Source of the DNA: Bin87 sp963668585
GTDB lineage: Bacteria > Chloroflexota > Dehalococcoidia > Lucifugimonadales > UBA3495
Assembly (NCBI GenBank): GCA_963668585.1
Contig: OY764869.1
Coordinates: 3,286,001-3,350,000, forward strand
DNA length: 64,000 nucleotides
Direction: 5' to 3'
Shown: in pieces, positions 41,651 through 50,261 of the stretch
Layout of the letters: each line of letters begins with the position of its first letter
Position numbering within the stretch: position 1 is the first letter of the stretch
The notes under the pieces: model-generated
What the model saw: the letters and a program-made list of their open reading frames with translations, nothing else
Databases searched by the model: none
What the model was told of the DNA's origin: nothing
Made by a program: the position numbers and the translations under genes

Positions 41651-42097
41651 CTAGATTTCTTCAACAGAGCCGCCGGCGGCTTCGATCTTGGCTCTCGCGG
41701 AAGCGGTGAATTTGTGAGCCACCACCGTCAGAGGGTGACTCAGGTCGCCGTCGCCCACTACTTTGACCGGCAGGCTCGTCCTGCGGACAATACCCAACCC
41801 ATGCAACAGTTCGGGCGTAACCGTCGTGCCAGTAGCGAATCGTTCATCCAGCGTACCGAGATTCACCAATTCATAATAGGTCTTGTACCGGTTGTTGAAC
41901 CCCCGCTTCATGGGCAGACCCTTGATCAAGGGCAATTGACCACCCTCGAATCCGGGCCGGACGCTTTTGCCAGACCGGGATTTCTGACCTTTCAAACCCC
42001 GACCGGCATAGCTCCCGCCGCCGGCCGCGTCGCCTCTTCCGACCCGTTTCCGGTTGCGGCGCGCTCCCTTGGGGGGCGATACTTCGTGCTCCATCAT
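41651..42097 (-). CDS. rplO: 50S ribosomal protein L15
   Basis: 148 residues from ATG 42097. KRVGRGDAAGGGSYAGRGLK, SRSGKSVRPGFEGGQLPLIK, GFNNRYK and a C-terminal IEAAGGSVEEI. The frame is open to a GTG at 42148, 3 nt past the rpmD stop, but the extra 17 residues are not family-like. The ribosome-binding site at either start is weak. Confidence 0.94.
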   Translation of the reverse strand: MMEHEVSPPKGARRNRKRVGRGDAAGGGSYAGRGLKGQKSRSGKSVRPGFEGGQLPLIKGLPMKRGFNNRYKTYYELVNLGTLDERFATGTTVTPELLHGLGIVRRTSLPVKVVGDGDLSHPLTVVAHKFTASARAKIEAAGGSVEEI

Positions 42098-42150
42098 AGT
42101 AACGACTGCGCTCCAATGCTGGCGGAGGGCCATCAGGCCCAGGGCCACAG

Positions 42151-42333
42151 TTATTCTACTTCTTCAACGACAACCAGGTGTTGAACCTTCTTCACCATCC
42201 CCATGATGGTCGGGCTATCATGGTGCACCACTGAATGGTTGAGCCGCTTCAATCCCAGGGATTCCACGATCCTGCGCTGGTAGGACGGCCGACCGATACA
42301 GCTTTTTTTCCAAGTGATTTTAATCTGGGACAT
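42151..42333 (-). CDS. rpmD: 50S ribosomal protein L30
   Basis: 60 residues. IKITWKKSCIGRPSYQRRIV, LGLKRLNHSVVHHDSPTIMG, VKKVQHLVVVEEV. ATG 42333 follows AGGAAA; upstream codons in the same frame overlap the low-complexity end of rpsE and are not used. Confidence 0.94.
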   Translation of the reverse strand: MSQIKITWKKSCIGRPSYQRRIVESLGLKRLNHSVVHHDSPTIMGMVKKVQHLVVVEEVE

Positions 42334-42403
42334 AATTTTTTCCTGTTGTCCGTTTGATACCGGAGACAGTCCGGCGATCAAACGGCCCCGTATTGCTATC
42401 CGG

Positions 42404-43270
42404 TTATTCTGAGCCCGCCGGTTCCGCAGCGGCGCTGTCCGTGGTTTGCGCGGGCGTTTGGTCCGTCGCTGGAGAACCCGGGACATCGGAGACAGCGACT
42501 GCGGTTTCCACGGGCGCCTGGGTTCCGGTGCCGGGTGCCGCAGTTTCCGCCGCCGGTGCCGGCGGTATTTCCGATTGCGCATCAGCCGCCTGCCCGTCAG
42601 CGGGCGCGTCGGTGGGCGTAGTCGCGGGCGCGGCGGCTGGAATTACGGCTGCGTCCGTAACGGCTGCAACCTCGGGTTCCGGCTTATTGAGCCCCAACCG
42701 GTTCGCGCGCTCAGTCTCAGGATCCCGCAACTGACCCAACGCCTCCATGGTCGCCTGAACGATGTTGATTGGATTGCGAGAGCCCAAAGATTTGCCCACC
42801 ACGTCCTGAACACCGCCCAATTCCAGCATAGCGCGCATTGCGCCAGCCGCGATGATTCCAGTGCCCAACGGAGCCGGCTTGATGATCACAATGGACGCGC
42901 CCTTGCGGACGGAGATTTCGTGGGGGATCGTGCTGCCTTTGATGGGGATGGTGATGGTACTGCGTCGCGCCACAGCGGTGCCCTTGCGTACCGCATCGGG
43001 GATCGCCAGCGCCTTGCCCATTCCCACACCAACGCGACCCTGTCCGTCGCCCACCACAACCAGGGCGTTGAAACGAAGTCGGCGACCGCCTTTCACGACT
43101 TTGGCGATCCGGCGAGTGTGGACTACACGTTCGTTGAAGCCGCCAGAGTCGTCATCGCGTTGTCTCTGGTCACGGTCGCGTCCACGTCCGCCACGGCCAC
43201 CGCGACGTTCGCCTCCACCTCCGCCACCTCGGTCACTTCGTTCACCCCTGCGGTTTGCCTGAGATACCAT
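42404..43270 (-). CDS. rpsE: 30S ribosomal protein S5 with long N- and C-terminal extensions
   Basis: 288 residues, against a usual 160-180. The S5 core (about 47-195) has RRIAKVVKGGRRLRFNALVV, GKALAIPDAVRKGTA, KPAPLGTGIIAAGAMRAMLE and NIVQATMEALGQLRDPE. Before it is an RGG-rich stretch (GERSDRGGGGGGERRGGRGG). After it come about 95 residues rich in Ala, Pro and Thr that no standard S5 has. The ATG overlaps the rplR stop (TGATG). Confidence 0.95.
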   Translation of the reverse strand: MVSQANRRGERSDRGGGGGGERRGGRGGRGRDRDQRQRDDDSGGFNERVVHTRRIAKVVKGGRRLRFNALVVVGDGQGRVGVGMGKALAIPDAVRKGTAVARRSTITIPIKGSTIPHEISVRKGASIVIIKPAPLGTGIIAAGAMRAMLELGGVQDVVGKSLGSRNPINIVQATMEALGQLRDPETERANRLGLNKPEPEVAAVTDAAVIPAAAPATTPTDAPADGQAADAQSEIPPAPAAETAAPGTGTQAPVETAVAVSDVPGSPATDQTPAQTTDSAAAEPAGSE

Positions 43271-43629
43271 CAGAATTTAAGCCCTCCTTCGCGGGCTGCG
43301 TCAGCCAGTGCCTTCACGCGCCCATGGAACCGATAACCACCGCGATCAAACACCACGGCGCCTACTCCGGCCGCTATGGCCCGTTCGGCAACCAGTTTGC
43401 CAACTGCAACTGACGCGGACGTTTTTGGGTTGGTTTCCCCGGCGGGCAATTCCTGGCTGGACGCATGCGCCAGGGTGTGTCCCCGGGCATCGTCGATAAC
43501 CTGGGCATAGATCCCCTTGAGGCTCCGAAACACGCAGAGCCGGGGCCGTTCTGCCGTCCCGTGGACTTTGTTCCTGACGCGGCGGTGTCGCACGACGCGC
43601 AGTTTGCGGGCTTCTTTATCTCGCGGCAT
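43270..43629 (-). CDS. rplR: 50S ribosomal protein L18
   Basis: 119 residues. RVRNKVHGTAERPRLCVFRS, IYAQVIDDARGHTLAHASSQ, VFDRGGYRFHGRVKALADAA. Binds 5S rRNA. Overlaps rpsE by one base. Confidence 0.97.
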   Translation of the reverse strand: MPRDKEARKLRVVRHRRVRNKVHGTAERPRLCVFRSLKGIYAQVIDDARGHTLAHASSQELPAGETNPKTSASVAVGKLVAERAIAAGVGAVVFDRGGYRFHGRVKALADAAREGGLKF

Positions 43630-43669
43630 TTCCGTTAACTCACAAATTCCTTTACTGATCTCGCATCCG

Positions 43670-44284
43670 CTAGACGGCGCGGCGGGCTGCTGCCTTCCCG
43701 GGTTTCAAACGGAGGACCTCGCCCTGGTACCTGATTCCCTTTTCTTTGTAGGCATTCGGTGGCCGGACTCTGCGCACTTTCGCGGCAAGTTGACCAACCT
43801 TTTGCTTGTCGACCCCGCTGATATGCACCCGGTTGTTGCCTTCTACCTGCATGGTCAGGCCTTCTTCCGGAAATACGTCCACCGTATGGCTGTATCCGAC
43901 GCTTAGCGTGATGCCTTCGCCGTTTTGTTGCACGCGGTAACCGACTCCCATCAACTCCAGGGTCCGGTTGTAACCTTCGGTAACCCCGACCACAGCGTTG
44001 GCAATCAAGGAGCGGGTCAAACCATGCAACGAATGGTGAAATTTCCGATCGGTCAGCCTTTCGACCACTATCTCACCGTCTTCGACTGCAACCTTGACCT
44101 CGGGGTGGAATTTTTGGGTAACCGTACCTATCGGGCCGGACACCACAACACCGCCATAAATTACTTCCACGGTCACGCCCTGGGGGATCGGGATTGGTTG
44201 GCGGCCTACCCGGGAAAGCGGCCGTTCCGCGGGCGCCACGCGTTCGACGACTCCCGCGCTGACAAGCGTTTGATTACCAGACAT
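43670..44284 (-). CDS. rplF: 50S ribosomal protein L6
   Basis: 204 residues. SRVGRQPIPIPQGVTVEVIY, HGLTRSLIANAVVGVTEGYN, ELMGVGYRVQ and RPPNAYKEKGIRYQGE. About 22 residues precede the normal start of L6 (SRVGRQPI). The ATG overlaps the rpsH end by 11 nt. Confidence 0.96.
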   Translation of the reverse strand: MSGNQTLVSAGVVERVAPAERPLSRVGRQPIPIPQGVTVEVIYGGVVVSGPIGTVTQKFHPEVKVAVEDGEIVVERLTDRKFHHSLHGLTRSLIANAVVGVTEGYNRTLELMGVGYRVQQNGEGITLSVGYSHTVDVFPEEGLTMQVEGNNRVHISGVDKQKVGQLAAKVRRVRPPNAYKEKGIRYQGEVLRLKPGKAAARRAV

Positions 44285-44672
44285 AGCAGACCAATTCTCC
44301 TCCGATGCCTTTGCGCCAGGCTTCGTAGCCGGTCATCATCCCCTGGGATGTCGACACGATGGCAATACCGAGGCCCCCATAAACACGCGGGATCTCTCCT
44401 CGCCCGACGTGGACCCTGAGACCGGGTTTGCTGACACGCTTCAAACCACGGATCGCGTTGCGATCCTCATCGTGGTAAAGGAGTTGCAGCCTCATGGTCG
44501 GGAACTTCTGGTTCCTGGCCATATCCCAATCGCGGATGTAACCCTGCGACTTCAGGATATCGGCGATCGCAACCTTTATTTTGGACTGGGGCACCAACAC
44601 GTTCTGGTGGCGCGCATGGATAGCGTTGCGTATGCGAGTCAACATATCCGCAACCGGGTCATTAATGGGCAT
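44274..44672 (-). CDS. rpsH: 30S ribosomal protein S8
   Basis: 132 residues. INDPVADMLTRIRNAIHARH, KVAIADILKSQGYI and the C-terminal IVSTSQGMMTGYEAWRKGIG, the 16S-binding motif. About 90 nt separate it from rpsN; I see nothing in that gap. Confidence 0.97.
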   Translation of the reverse strand: MPINDPVADMLTRIRNAIHARHQNVLVPQSKIKVAIADILKSQGYIRDWDMARNQKFPTMRLQLLYHDEDRNAIRGLKRVSKPGLRVHVGRGEIPRVYGGLGIAIVSTSQGMMTGYEAWRKGIGGELVCYVW

Positions 44673-44762
44673 CGCGGTTTCGCTCCAACAGTTTTCCTTT
44701 TCCTTCCATCACAACAGCAATGCCAATCAAATCCGGCATTGACGATTTCAAACGCACAAGCC

Positions 44763-45068
44763 TCACAGGCTCGCCTTTCGAACACCGGGCAACAAACCAT
44801 CCAGCGCCATTTCTCTAAACGAGATCCGGGACAAACCGAAATACCTTATGTATCCCCTCGGCCTTCCCGTGGCGCCGTCCCGATTTCGAATCCGATTGGG
44901 ATTGGCGTCGTGGGGAAGTTGCGCCAACTTCTGCCTGGCTTCGAACCGTTCCCTCATGGGTTTGGACAAGTCCCGGGCTTCCGCCAACAGGGCCGCCCGT
45001 TCTGCCGCGTACTTCGCGACGGTCCGCCTGCGCCGTTCATTTTTGACTATGGATGATTTCTTGGCCAA
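44763..45068 (-). CDS. rpsN: 30S ribosomal protein S14 (zinc-free long type)
   Basis: 101 residues. Long form without the CxxC zinc pairs: SSIVKNERRRRTVAKYAAER, RIRNRDGATGRPRGYIRYFG, SRISFREMALDGLLPGVRKA. Start is TTG with GGGAG 9 nt upstream. S4 and L36 here are zinc types, so S14 is the exception among them. Confidence 0.95.
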   Translation of the reverse strand: MAKKSSIVKNERRRRTVAKYAAERAALLAEARDLSKPMRERFEARQKLAQLPHDANPNRIRNRDGATGRPRGYIRYFGLSRISFREMALDGLLPGVRKASL

Positions 45069-45157
45069 GACTACGTACTCCCAAAGTTACTTGAATCATG
45101 GAATGTCGCACCGAATCGAGGTTCGAAACGGGCATGAACTTCGTCACGTGTTAACCC

Positions 45158-45814
45158 CTATTGTCGAATGAACGGCATCCCGAAGTGTTCCAACAACCTG
45201 GTTGCTTCGGCGTCGTTGTCGGCGGTGGTCGTCATCGTGACCTGCAAGCCTCGCAGCCGGTCGATGCTGTTGTAATCAATTTCGGGGAAAACGATCTGTT
45301 CCCGGAGGCCGAGCGAGAAGTTTCCGCGTCCATCAAAGCCCCGACTGGAGATGCCACGGAAGTCCCGGATGCGAGGCAACGCCGTGATGATCAACCGTTC
45401 CAAGAAATAATACATCCGGTCGCCGCGCAGCGTGACGGCAGTTCCAATCGGGTTACCTTCACGCACTTTGAATCCGGCAATGGAACGCCGGGCTCGCGTG
45501 ACGATGGGCTTTTGCCCCGTTATGGTGGTCAGGTCGCGAATGGCGCTTTCCATGGCGCGTCCGTTGGTCAGGGCTTCTCCCAAACCGATGTTGAGGTTGA
45601 TCTTGCTAATTCGGGGAACCTGCATCGGGCTACTATACCCGAACTCGGATACCATGGCCGGAATGATCTCATCTTTGTACCGGATCTTGAAACTCGGCGG
45701 CGGCAATTCGGTCGCCCCGTTGGTTTCTGCCCCTTCCTCACGGCGACGTTGCCGCCTGCCTCCCCCCTGGTTTTCCCCTTGCTCGGTGGGTCTTTCCTGC
45801 TGATCAGTAGCCAT
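45158..45814 (-). CDS. rplE: 50S ribosomal protein L5 with N-terminal extension
   Basis: 218 residues from ATG 45814. L5 core from about residue 40: QVPRISKINLNIGLGEA, PIVTRARRSIAGFKVREGNP, YYFLERLIITALPRIRDFRG, FSLGLREQIVFPEIDYN, TTTADNDAEATRLLEHFGMP. About 35 charged residues (ERPTEQGENQGGGRRQRRRE) precede it, unusual for L5. A GTG at 45823 overlapping the rplX stop is an alternative start. Confidence 0.95.
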   Translation of the reverse strand: MATDQQERPTEQGENQGGGRRQRRREEGAETNGATELPPPSFKIRYKDEIIPAMVSEFGYSSPMQVPRISKINLNIGLGEALTNGRAMESAIRDLTTITGQKPIVTRARRSIAGFKVREGNPIGTAVTLRGDRMYYFLERLIITALPRIRDFRGISSRGFDGRGNFSLGLREQIVFPEIDYNSIDRLRGLQVTMTTTADNDAEATRLLEHFGMPFIRQ

Positions 45815-45819
45815 GATAA

Positions 45820-46095
45820 TCACTCGTCCCGGTTGCGGAATTGGGATCCGGGTTCAGTATAGTTGCTCTGGAGCAATTTGACGTTGGAAATATGGATCGA
45901 CGCTTCCTGCTGGACCCTGCCGCCCTGTCTGACGCCGGGCCGGGGCTTGTAGTGTTTCGTCACGATGTTCACGCCTTCAACTATCACACGGTCCCTTTCA
46001 GGCACCATCTGAAGAACACGGCCGGTTTTACCCTTGTCTTTCCCGGCGATGACCAGGACGTCATCGCCCCGGCGAACCTTCCCTCTTGACATCAC
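45820..46095 (-). CDS. rplX: 50S ribosomal protein L24
   Basis: 91 residues with a KOW motif: KVRRGDDVLVIAGKDKGKTG, RVLQMVPERDRVIVEGVNIV. C-terminus is short. ATG overlaps the rplN stop. Confidence 0.96.
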   Translation of the reverse strand: MMSRGKVRRGDDVLVIAGKDKGKTGRVLQMVPERDRVIVEGVNIVTKHYKPRPGVRQGGRVQQEASIHISNVKLLQSNYTEPGSQFRNRDE

Positions 46096-46460
46096 ACCAC
46101 CTCCGGCGCCAGCGAAACGATTCGCATGAATCCCTTGTCCCGCAGTTCTCGGGCAACCGGCCCGAAGATTCGCGTACCCCTCGGCAACTGGTTGTCATTG
46201 ATCAGCACGGCAGCATTGTCATCGAATTTGATGTAGGTGCCGTCCGGACGGAGCAGAGGCGCCGCCTGGCGAACCACCACAGCCTTGACCACCGAACCCT
46301 TGCGTACGGGTGAGTTGGGAACCGCCTCGCGAACTGTACACACGATGATGTCGCCAACAGAAGCGTACTTTCGGCGGCTGGAACCCGGGATGTTGATCAG
46401 CCGGATGCGCCGCGCGCCGCTGTTGTCGGCCACGTGGAGTCTGGTGTAACTCTGGATCAT
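46092..46460 (-). CDS. rplN: 50S ribosomal protein L14
   Basis: 122 residues. MIQSYTRLHVADNSGARRIR, VGDIIVCTVREAVPN, VKAVVVRQAAPLLRPDGTYI, GTRIFGPVARELRDKGFMRI. Full usual length. Confidence 0.97.
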   Translation of the reverse strand: MIQSYTRLHVADNSGARRIRLINIPGSSRRKYASVGDIIVCTVREAVPNSPVRKGSVVKAVVVRQAAPLLRPDGTYIKFDDNAAVLINDNQLPRGTRIFGPVARELRDKGFMRIVSLAPEVV

Positions 46461-46464
46461 CTAC

Positions 46465-46824
46465 CTATTCCTCTTCGTCTTCACCCTCGGGATGGCTGAC
46501 ATAATCAGCTTCGCCGGCGATGGGTTCAATCACGATGTCGGTTTCCAATTCTATGGGCCGAACGTCCGCAACCTCGCGGCGAGCCATGATTTCCATGAGT
46601 CGCCAATGCTTGGTACGAGAGATCGGCCGAGTCTCCTGAATCCTCACCGTGTCACCGATACGACACTGGCTATCCGGGTCATGCACATAGAAACGCGTAA
46701 CGCGCCGCATCTGCTTGCGATAGATGCGATGACGCTGTTTCCACACCGTCTCCACTACCGCTGTTTTGTCCATTCGGGTGCTGACCACAGAACCCACCCG
46801 AATCTTCCGCATTGCCTTGGCCAT
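46465..46824 (-). CDS. rpsQ: 30S ribosomal protein S17 with C-terminal extension
   Basis: 119 residues, against about 85 usual. S17 OB-fold core: IRVGSVVSTRMDKTAVVETV, HDPDSQCRIGDTVRIQETRP, SRTKHWRLMEI. The last 35 or so residues are acidic (DIVIEPIAGEADYVSHPEGE) and not part of standard S17. Confidence 0.95.
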   Translation of the reverse strand: MAKAMRKIRVGSVVSTRMDKTAVVETVWKQRHRIYRKQMRRVTRFYVHDPDSQCRIGDTVRIQETRPISRTKHWRLMEIMARREVADVRPIELETDIVIEPIAGEADYVSHPEGEDEEE

Positions 46825-46871
46825 TGTCTGATAATCCTTTCGTTGCTTCCGTTAGAGCGAACCGTTGACCG

Positions 46872-47060
46872 CTATACTTCCCTTTCACGTAGGCACGTCA
46901 ACATCCTCGCGATATCCTTCCGCGTTCTGCGCGGCTGGTTGGTATCGGTGAGTTGGTTGGTCGCATCGCGAAAGCGCAGGTTCATCAACTCCTGGTAGGA
47001 TTTGTCGAGTTCTTCCCGAATCTGATCATCGGTCAGCGCCCGGATTTCGTACATCTTCAT
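46872..47060 (-). CDS. rpmC: 50S ribosomal protein L29
   Basis: 62 residues, helical hairpin: EIRALTDDQIREELDKSYQE, LMNLRFRDATNQLTDTNQPR, RTRKDIARMLTCLRER. GGAGGC lies 12-13 nt before the ATG; a second Met follows at residue 3. Confidence 0.95.
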   Translation of the reverse strand: MKMYEIRALTDDQIREELDKSYQELMNLRFRDATNQLTDTNQPRRTRKDIARMLTCLREREV

Positions 47061-47066
47061 GATGGT

Positions 47067-47507
47067 CTAGCCTCCGGCGCCCGAAAGTAGCGAATTGACA
47101 CGGTCCCGATAAACAACCTTGGTCGGGATCGGCAACTTGTGCGCGGCCCTCAGCAAAGCTTGTTCAGCCTGATCCAAGGGGACTCCACCAACCTCGAACA
47201 TGATGCGGCCCGGTTTCACCACCGCCACCCAGTGATCATTGGCCGCCTTGCCGCCGCCCATGCGTACCTCGGCAGGCTTCTTGGACACCGGCTTGTCGGG
47301 GAAGATGCGGATCCAAGTGCGCCCGCCACGTTGCAGGTGCCTGGAGATAGCGACGCGGGCAGATTCAATCTGCCGGGCGGTTATCCAGTCCGGACTCATG
47401 GCCTTCAGCCCAATCTGACCGAACTCGACCGTATTCCCGGTGCTGGCAGCGCCCCGGCGCTTCCCCCTTCCCATCTTTCGGAATTTGGTCCTCTTGGGTT
47501 GCAACAT
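47067..47507 (-). CDS. rplP: 50S ribosomal protein L16
   Basis: 146 residues. MLQPKRTKFRKMGRGKRRG, ARVAISRHLQRGGRTWIRIF, PDKPVSKKPAEVRMGGGKA and MFEVGGVPLDQAEQALLRAA. ATG 47507 with GGAG 8 nt upstream is preferred to the TTG at 47513. Confidence 0.96.
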   Translation of the reverse strand: MLQPKRTKFRKMGRGKRRGAASTGNTVEFGQIGLKAMSPDWITARQIESARVAISRHLQRGGRTWIRIFPDKPVSKKPAEVRMGGGKAANDHWVAVVKPGRIMFEVGGVPLDQAEQALLRAAHKLPIPTKVVYRDRVNSLLSGAGG

Positions 47508-47589
47508 GATCAATTCTCCGTAGTCGCGTTCTCAGTCTATGCTGGTTGGTGTATCGAACGCGACGAGTAGCAGTTCCAAAGCGTGAAGA

Positions 47590-48324
47590 TTAGGCATCCA
47601 GATCGATGGGCATTTCGCCTTCGCCGTCCTGGCTGGAGATGCGAAATTCGATGCTATCGAGTTCCCCGTCTTCTTCGGCTGGCGCCGGCAGTATTTGGCC
47701 CTTGTACACCCAGACCTTAATTCCGATGCGACCCATCGCGGTGTGCGCCTCCGCCAGGGCGTAGTCGATATCAGCGCGAAGGGTATGCAAGGGAACCTGG
47801 CCCATCATGAGTTTCTCAGTCCGGGCAATTTCGGCACCGGATATTCTGCCCTTGGTGATGATCTTGATGCCTTCGGCTCCGGCCTGCATGGTGCGGAGCG
47901 CGGCCTGCCGCATCGCGCGGCGATACGCGACCCTGCGACTCAACTGGTCGGCAATGTTCCGCCCCACCAGGTATGGATCGAGTTCAGGCTGTTCGATCTC
48001 CACGATATTCAACCGCAATTGCCCGCTGGTCATGGTTTCGAGCCGGGAACGCAGACCCTTCACTCGGTCGCCATCGCGGCCGATGAGTATGCCGGGACGG
48101 GCCGAATGGATGTTGATGATAGTCTCCTGCGCTGTGCGATCAATCTCGATGCGCGCAATGCCGGCGTCGGAAAAAGCCTGATACTCTGCATGAATCGCTC
48201 GACGCAGACCGAGGTCTTGTTGCACACCGCCGCGGTACTGGGCGCCATTGTTGGCATACCAATGGGTTTTCCAGTCTTTGATGATCCCCAACCTGAACCC
48301 CAGGGGGTGGGTTTTGTGGCCCAT
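47590..48324 (-). CDS. rpsC: 30S ribosomal protein S3
   Basis: 244 residues. MGHKTHPLGFRLGIIKDWKT, a KH domain with ILIGRDGDRVKGLRSRLE, and the C-terminal domain with RRVAYRRAMRQA, GRISGAEIARTE and GRIGIKVWVYKGQ. The final 30 or so residues are acidic. Confidence 0.97.
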   Translation of the reverse strand: MGHKTHPLGFRLGIIKDWKTHWYANNGAQYRGGVQQDLGLRRAIHAEYQAFSDAGIARIEIDRTAQETIINIHSARPGILIGRDGDRVKGLRSRLETMTSGQLRLNIVEIEQPELDPYLVGRNIADQLSRRVAYRRAMRQAALRTMQAGAEGIKIITKGRISGAEIARTEKLMMGQVPLHTLRADIDYALAEAHTAMGRIGIKVWVYKGQILPAPAEEDGELDSIEFRISSQDGEGEMPIDLDA

Positions 48325-48327
48325 AAG

Positions 48328-48672
48328 CTAGCCCTCCTGTATCTCGTCAACTTCGATGATGATGTGACTGGAGCGCCGCGTTACTCGGCCTATCCTGCCC
48401 CGGGCCCTGGCGCGGAATCGCTTCAATGGACGCGCCTGGTCCGCGGAGATACGCGTGATACGCAATTCGTTCCGGTTCATGAACTGGTTGTTTTCTGCAT
48501 TGGACGCCGCAGACTGCACCACTTTGGCCACGGATCGTGCCCAGGGTGAAGTCATCAAGCTCAGGTGGTCCAGAGCATCATTGACGGTCATGCCCCGCAC
48601 AGCGTCCATGATGGGCTTGAGTCGTTTGGGAGACGCCCCGACCTGCTTGGCCATTGCTCGCACCGGTGGCAT
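48328..48672 (-). CDS. rplV: 50S ribosomal protein L22
   Basis: 114 residues. VGASPKRLKPIMDAVRGMTV, VAKVVQSAASNAENN, RPLKRFRARARGRIGRVTRR. Lines part of the peptide exit tunnel. Confidence 0.96.
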   Translation of the reverse strand: MPPVRAMAKQVGASPKRLKPIMDAVRGMTVNDALDHLSLMTSPWARSVAKVVQSAASNAENNQFMNRNELRITRISADQARPLKRFRARARGRIGRVTRRSSHIIIEVDEIQEG

Positions 48673-48676
48673 CGAA

Positions 48677-48961
48677 TCACCTCACCCTGCTGGCCCGTTC
48701 AGAACGGGCAACATGGCCGCGATACGTGCGGGTCGGAGCGAATTCGCCGAACCGGTGGCCCACCATGTTTTCAGTTACGAACACCGGTACATGTCGCCGG
48801 CCGTCATGTACTCCAAAATTCAGCCCTACCATTTCCGGCATGATCATGGAATCCCGCGACCACGTGCGGATAACGGTGGCCTCACCGGATTCTCTAACCC
48901 GGCTGACCTTTTTGAGCAGTTTGGGGTGAACGTACGGCCCCTTCTTTACTGAACGTGACAT
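48677..48961 (-). CDS. rpsS: 30S ribosomal protein S19
   Basis: 94 residues. MSRSVKKGPYVHPKLLKKV, IRTWSRDSMIMPEMVGLNFG, VHDGRRHVPVFVTENMVGHR, FGEFAPTRTYRGH. Full usual length. Confidence 0.97.
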   Translation of the reverse strand: MSRSVKKGPYVHPKLLKKVSRVRESGEATVIRTWSRDSMIMPEMVGLNFGVHDGRRHVPVFVTENMVGHRFGEFAPTRTYRGHVARSERASRVR

Positions 48962-49014
48962 AGCTTCGTATCTACCTGGCGCGCCTCATTGAAGGCGCGA
49001 TGTGATTGCAATCC

Positions 49015-49851
49015 CTAGCGCCGCCACCGCCGTCCGCGGACGATGAAGCGGCTCGAAGTCTTCTTCTTGTTGCGCGTCTTGTGCCCCAGAGTGGGTTTGC
49101 CCCAAGGCGACTTGGGACCCGGCATCCCGATGGGCGAGCGACCCTCGCCGCCACCGTGGGGGTGATCCACCGGGTTCTTTGCCACGCCGCGTACGTGAGG
49201 ACGACGCCCCAGATGCCTCTTGGCGCCGGCCTTGCCCAGGCTTTCGTTCTTGTGGTCCGGATTGGACAACTGCCCCACGCTGGCCCGGCAGTTCAGAAGT
49301 ATCCGACGCATTTCACCCGATGGCAGCCGTATGAGGACGTAATCGCCTTCCCTGGACAACACCTGCGCTCCCGTACCAGCGCCTCTCACTAGTTGACCAC
49401 CTCGCCCTGGCGTCAATTCCAGATTGTGCACCACCGTACCCGTTGGGATGTTGCGCAAGGGCAGCGTGTTCCCGGGACTGATCTCGGCGGTGGCGCCGGA
49501 TTCTACCCGGTCGCCCACCCTGAGGTTCACGGGCGCTAGGATGTAGGATTTCTCGCCGTCGGCATAGTGCAACAGGGCGATGCGCGTCGTCCGGTTCGGA
49601 TCGTACTCGATGGTCTTCACGGTAGCAGGGACCCCGTCCTTGCGGCGTTTGAAGTCGATCTTCCGGTACATTCGTCGCGACCCGCCGCCCCGATGGTAGG
49701 CGGTGATGCGGCCCCTATTGTTTCGGCCTCCCCGTTTCTGCAGGGGTTCCAGCAATGATTTTTCCGGTTTCTTGGTGGTGATCTCTTCAAACGAAGGCCG
49801 CACCGCGTTGCGGGTACCGGGGGTAATTGGTCTCAAATTTTTCAGTGGCAT
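49015..49851 (-). CDS. rplB: 50S ribosomal protein L2
   Basis: 278 residues. RGGRNNRGRITAYHRGGGSR, YRKIDFKRRKDGVPATVKTI, LHYADGEKSYILAP, GEMRRILLNCRASVGQLSNP, RRPHVRGVAKNPVDHPHGGG with the near-universal His of the peptidyl-transferase region. Confidence 0.97.
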   Translation of the reverse strand: MPLKNLRPITPGTRNAVRPSFEEITTKKPEKSLLEPLQKRGGRNNRGRITAYHRGGGSRRMYRKIDFKRRKDGVPATVKTIEYDPNRTTRIALLHYADGEKSYILAPVNLRVGDRVESGATAEISPGNTLPLRNIPTGTVVHNLELTPGRGGQLVRGAGTGAQVLSREGDYVLIRLPSGEMRRILLNCRASVGQLSNPDHKNESLGKAGAKRHLGRRPHVRGVAKNPVDHPHGGGEGRSPIGMPGPKSPWGKPTLGHKTRNKKKTSSRFIVRGRRWRR

Positions 49852-49976
49852 TTTTCGTACTCTCTCAGTCGTCGCATCGCGGCGGGTGCCATCAGGATGT
49901 TCAGGATCAGGTGCTATGCGTTTCGACCATCGTCAAACTGCTGGCTGCCCGCCTGCGACATCCGCGGCATCTCGCT

Positions 49977-50261
49977 TTACAGCCCCTCAATGAGGTCAAT
50001 ACGATCCCCGGGCTGGACTGTAACCACGGCCTTTTTGAGATCAGGTTGCTTCTTGAAGCGCGGCCCGTATCGCTTGCGTTTCCCTTTGTTTCGCGTGATG
50101 TTGACGCTGGTGACCTTTACGCCGAAGTTTTGCTCCACAGCCTGCTTCACCAGGGTCTTGTTGGCCTTGGGAGCGATCTCGAAGGTGTACTGGCCTTCTT
50201 CCTGGAGCAGGGTGCTTTTCTCAGTGATCGTGGGCCGGATCAATACTTCGCTGATGTTCAT
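49977..50261 (-). CDS. rplW: 50S ribosomal protein L23
   Basis: 94 residues. VLIRPTITEKSTLLQEEGQY, ANKTLVKQAVEQNFGVKVTS, NKGKRKRYGPRFKKQPDLKK. Exit-tunnel dock for trigger factor and SRP. ATG overlaps the rplD stop. Confidence 0.96.
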   Translation of the reverse strand: MNISEVLIRPTITEKSTLLQEEGQYTFEIAPKANKTLVKQAVEQNFGVKVTSVNITRNKGKRKRYGPRFKKQPDLKKAVVTVQPGDRIDLIEGL

